A DNA stretch of 64,000 bases from Telluria mixta. Lineage in GTDB: Bacteria > Pseudomonadota > Gammaproteobacteria > Burkholderiales > Burkholderiaceae_D. The notes below the pieces were generated by a model. It had not been told where the DNA came from, ran no database searches, and saw only the letters and a program-made list of their open reading frames with translations. The position numbers were made by a program, and so were the translations under genes. The stretch spans positions 4,278,001 through 4,342,000 of the forward strand of contig NZ_CP119520.1 in the NCBI RefSeq assembly GCF_029223865.1, read 5' to 3'. Positions 61,482 to 64,000 of this stretch are shown here, in pieces (positions within the stretch are counted from its first letter, which is position 1; each line of letters opens with the position of its first letter).

Positions 61482-62486
61482 ATGGACATCGCAGTCAAAT
61501 TCAAATCCGTGACCACCGGTCCGCACCCGGTGTACGGGTTCAAGACCTTCCATCTCGGCGACTTTACGTTCGAGCGCGACGAATACTTCACCCACATTCG
61601 CTGGACCACCGCCGACGGCAAGCCGGCCTCGCACACCATGGACGCCGGCGACTTCCTGCGCGCCCTGATGCGCGACGTGGGCTGGGGATTCTTCTACGGC
61701 TGGGTCAACTTCGACAACGTGTTCGGCACCACCAACCACTACAAGACCGTCGATGTGTTCGCGGGCACTTTCAACGTGAACTACAAGAAGGCCGGCGTGG
61801 ACCTGCTGCAGAATTTCCCGACCGAGGAAGTCCGCGTGACCTTCGTCGACATGCTGGAAGACTGGACCAATGCCGGCTTCGATCCGTATGCTGCGCCCCA
61901 GGAGACCGGCTCGCCATACGGACGCAAGAATGGCGACAACCTGGACGCGGTGCGCCGCGTACGGCAACTTGCTGAGCGCTGCGTCGGCCTGAAAGACGAT
62001 CTCGCGATGCGCACCGACGGCGCCGGCTACCCGGTCAACCGGGCCTTCGCCGACGTGCCCCAAGACGCGCCGGAGCTGCATCCGGAGCCGGGATTCGAGA
62101 ACGAAATCCACGCCTTCAACCTGTTCGCCTACCTGTCGCGTTCCGACGTGGTGTGGAACCCTTCCTTCACCTCGGTGGTGAAGCACAGCTACATGTGCCC
62201 GACGACCGAAGAGCACAAGCTCCCGATCGTGCACGGCAACGACCGTGTCGAATGGTTCTTCCAGATGTCGGACGAAATCGTCTGGGATTGCGGCGACAAG
62301 ATCACCGCCGAGCCCCGCGCGCGCGTCGTGATGAAAGCGGGCGACATGGCGGCGATGCCGGCCGATTGCCGCCACCAGGGCTTCTCGCCGAAGCGCTCGA
62401 TGCTGCTGGTGTGGGAAAACGGCTCGCCGCAGGTCGTCTACGACATCCTGGAAGGCCGCGCGCCGATCAATCCGGTTTCCTTCTAA
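61482..62486 (+). CDS. hapD: Hydroquinone 1,2-dioxygenase large subunit
   Basis: This is the cupin-fold catalytic subunit of the Fe(II) hydroquinone dioxygenase (HapD/PnpD/HqdB type). The 334-residue protein has VTTGPHPVYGFKTF near the start, DVGWGFFYGWVNFDNVFGTT in the middle, and a late cupin region with WFFQMSDEIVWDCGDKI and PADCRHQGFSPKRSM. Length fits the about 38-kDa subunit. GGAGA precedes the ATG. It is paired with the small subunit upstream and an aldehyde dehydrogenase downstream, the same order as in 4-nitrophenol and 4-hydroxyacetophenone clusters. Confidence 0.85.
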   Translation: MDIAVKFKSVTTGPHPVYGFKTFHLGDFTFERDEYFTHIRWTTADGKPASHTMDAGDFLRALMRDVGWGFFYGWVNFDNVFGTTNHYKTVDVFAGTFNVNYKKAGVDLLQNFPTEEVRVTFVDMLEDWTNAGFDPYAAPQETGSPYGRKNGDNLDAVRRVRQLAERCVGLKDDLAMRTDGAGYPVNRAFADVPQDAPELHPEPGFENEIHAFNLFAYLSRSDVVWNPSFTSVVKHSYMCPTTEEHKLPIVHGNDRVEWFFQMSDEIVWDCGDKITAEPRARVVMKAGDMAAMPADCRHQGFSPKRSMLLVWENGSPQVVYDILEGRAPINPVSF

Positions 62487-62585
62487 TCCAGAGCGCGGCA
62501 ACACGGCCGCACAGATGTCCGGGCGGGACGCATCCCGCCCGTGGGATGGCTCGTCCCTGCAAATCGCAACAAACACGGAGTCAAC

Positions 62586-64000
62586 ATGCAAACCCAACTT
62601 TTCATCAATGGCAAATTCGTTCCGGCCGAGGATGGCGCGACGCTGCCGGTGCTGAATCCGCACGACAATTCGGTCATCGCGAATGTGGCGATGGCGGGGA
62701 AGGCCGATATCGACAAGGCAGTAGCGGCCGCGAAGAAGGCATTTCCCAAGTGGGCGCGCATGGCCGCAATGGACCGCGGCCGGCTCCTGCTGAAACTGGC
62801 GGACGCGATCGAGGCGAACGCCGACGAGCTGGCCCGGCTGGAGTCGATGGACACCGGCCACCCGCTGCGCGACACGCGCAACCTCGATGTGCCGCGCACC
62901 GCGGTCACGTTCCGCTATTTCGGCGGCATGGCCGACAAGCTCGAAGGTACGGTGATACCGGTCGAGGCAGGATTCCTCAACTACATGCTGCGTGAGCCGA
63001 TCGGCGTCGTCGGCCAGGTGGTGCCCTGGAACTTCCCGCTGATGTTCACCAGCTGGAAAATGGCGCCGGCACTCGCGGCCGGCAACTGCATCGTGATGAA
63101 GCCGGCCGAGCTGACCCCGCTCGCGACCCTGCGCATCGCCGAGCTGATGGCAGAAGTCGGTTTTCCGGAAGGTGTGGTCAACATCGTGCCCGGGCTGGGC
63201 CATATCGCCGGCCAGTACCTCGCCGAGCATGAAGACGTTGCCAAGATCGCCTTCACCGGGTCGACCGCCACCGGACGCCGCATCGTCCAGGCATCCGCAG
63301 GCAACCTGAAGAAGGTGCAGCTGGAGCTGGGCGGCAAGGGTGCCAACATCGTCTTCGGCGACGCCAATGTCCAGGCCGCGGTGAACGGTTCAGCCTTCGC
63401 CATTTTCCACAACCAGGGGCAGGCCTGCATTGCGGGCTCCCGCCTCGTCCTGCACAAGTCGATCGCCGACGAGTTCACCGAACGCTTCGCGCGTCTTGCC
63501 GCCTCGATCAAGATTGGCGACCCGCTCGATCCGACGACCGAGCTCGGTCCGCTGACGTCGCTCCAGCATCGTGACAAGGTCCTGTCGTACGTGGATGTAG
63601 CCTTGTCCGAGGGAGGCACGATCATCGCCGGCGGTAAAGTCCCGTCCCGGCCGGAACTCGCCAACGGCTGCTATGTCGAGCCGACCATCGTAAGCGCCAA
63701 GCCGACCGACCGCGTCAGCCAGGAAGAAGTGTTCGGCCCGTTCGTGTCGGTGACGACCTTCGAGACCGACGAGGAAGCCCTGGCGATTGCCAACGGCACC
63801 GAATACGGCCTGGGCGGTGGTCTGTGGACCAACAACCTGACCCGGGCGCACCAGATTGCCCGGGACATGAAGTCGGGCATGGTGTGGATCAACTGCTACA
63901 AGCGGGTCAACCCCGCCTCGCCGTTTGGCGGCGTCGGCAAGTCGGGCTACGGCCGCGAAATGGGTTTCGAAGTGATGCGCGAGTACACGCAGGCGAAGTC
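62586..64000 (+). CDS. Aldehyde dehydrogenase, probable 4-hydroxymuconic semialdehyde dehydrogenase (3' cut by window)
   Basis: The first 471 codons are present; the gene runs off the window. The NAD(P)-dependent aldehyde dehydrogenase has VVPWNFPLM, KPAELTPL, FTGSTATGRRI, the catalytic glutamate in LELGGKGANIVF and the catalytic cysteine in NQGQACIAGSR. It also has EEVFGPFVSV and NPASPFGGVGKSGYGRE. Directly after the hydroquinone dioxygenase genes it most likely oxidises 4-hydroxymuconic semialdehyde to maleylacetate (HapB/PnpE role). CGGAG precedes the ATG. Confidence 0.9.
   Translation, partial: MQTQLFINGKFVPAEDGATLPVLNPHDNSVIANVAMAGKADIDKAVAAAKKAFPKWARMAAMDRGRLLLKLADAIEANADELARLESMDTGHPLRDTRNLDVPRTAVTFRYFGGMADKLEGTVIPVEAGFLNYMLREPIGVVGQVVPWNFPLMFTSWKMAPALAAGNCIVMKPAELTPLATLRIAELMAEVGFPEGVVNIVPGLGHIAGQYLAEHEDVAKIAFTGSTATGRRIVQASAGNLKKVQLELGGKGANIVFGDANVQAAVNGSAFAIFHNQGQACIAGSRLVLHKSIADEFTERFARLAASIKIGDPLDPTTELGPLTSLQHRDKVLSYVDVALSEGGTIIAGGKVPSRPELANGCYVEPTIVSAKPTDRVSQEEVFGPFVSVTTFETDEEALAIANGTEYGLGGGLWTNNLTRAHQIARDMKSGMVWINCYKRVNPASPFGGVGKSGYGREMGFEVMREYTQAK

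Noticed and set aside
60930..63230. Long minus-strand open frame opposite the hydroquinone dioxygenase and aldehyde dehydrogenase genes
   Set aside because: The plus-strand genes have clear families and ribosome binding sites; the antisense product is His/Val/Arg-rich and resembles nothing.

Overview
The window reads as chromosome of a high-GC betaproteobacterium of the Oxalobacteraceae, most like the Massilia/Telluria/Duganella group. The evidence is the core gene order rpmF-plsX-fabH-fabD-fabG-acpP-fabF-rpoE and lepA-lepB-rnc-era-recO-pdxJ-acpS-uvrC-pgsA, together with protein similarity recalled from memory; no database search was possible.

Positions 1-23,740 are conserved housekeeping sequence, nearly all on the + strand. 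First come fatty-acid synthesis and the sigma-E locus (rpoE, a short rseA-like gene, a Do-type protease). A small accessory patch follows (an amino-acid decarboxylase coupled to an ATP-grasp enzyme, and a convergent HExxH protein). The translation/RNA/vitamin operon comes next; its uvrC carries an apparent one-base deletion. The block ends with five identical tRNA-Gly(GCC) genes and tRNA-Cys behind a consensus promoter.

Positions 24,370-52,810 look like one functional island for low-oxygen or energy-limited life. It holds PEP synthase with a phosphofructokinase, a GH1-like glycosidase, five universal stress proteins, a yhiI-rbbA-yhhJ type ABC exporter and a diguanylate cyclase. It also holds a FixL-like PAS kinase with the haem-binding residues, a receiver protein, a REC-PAS-HisKA_3 kinase, a LuxR-type regulator and an FNR with all four iron-sulfur cysteines. 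The remaining genes are a zinc alcohol dehydrogenase, a Pat-type acetyltransferase, a P-type cation ATPase, cytochrome b561 and a Spy-like protein. At least five FNR-box-like sequences lie in its promoter regions. Two of them, between the divergent usp and hlyD genes, have the same spacing to a -10 element, which fits class II FNR promoters. The gene content resembles the mycobacterial Dos dormancy regulon and the pseudomonad Anr regulon.

Positions 52,922-57,090 encode a large periplasmic-sensing GGDEF-EAL protein and a HAF-repeat protein with a PEP-CTERM-like tail. Positions 57,546-64,000 hold an aromatic catabolic cluster: a LysR regulator, an intradiol dioxygenase, a beta-keto acid cleavage enzyme (BKACE/DUF849), a Dabb protein, both subunits of a hydroquinone 1,2-dioxygenase, and an aldehyde dehydrogenase cut by the window edge. 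BKACE beside ring-cleavage genes suggests an unusual lower pathway for maleylacetate or 3-oxoadipate.
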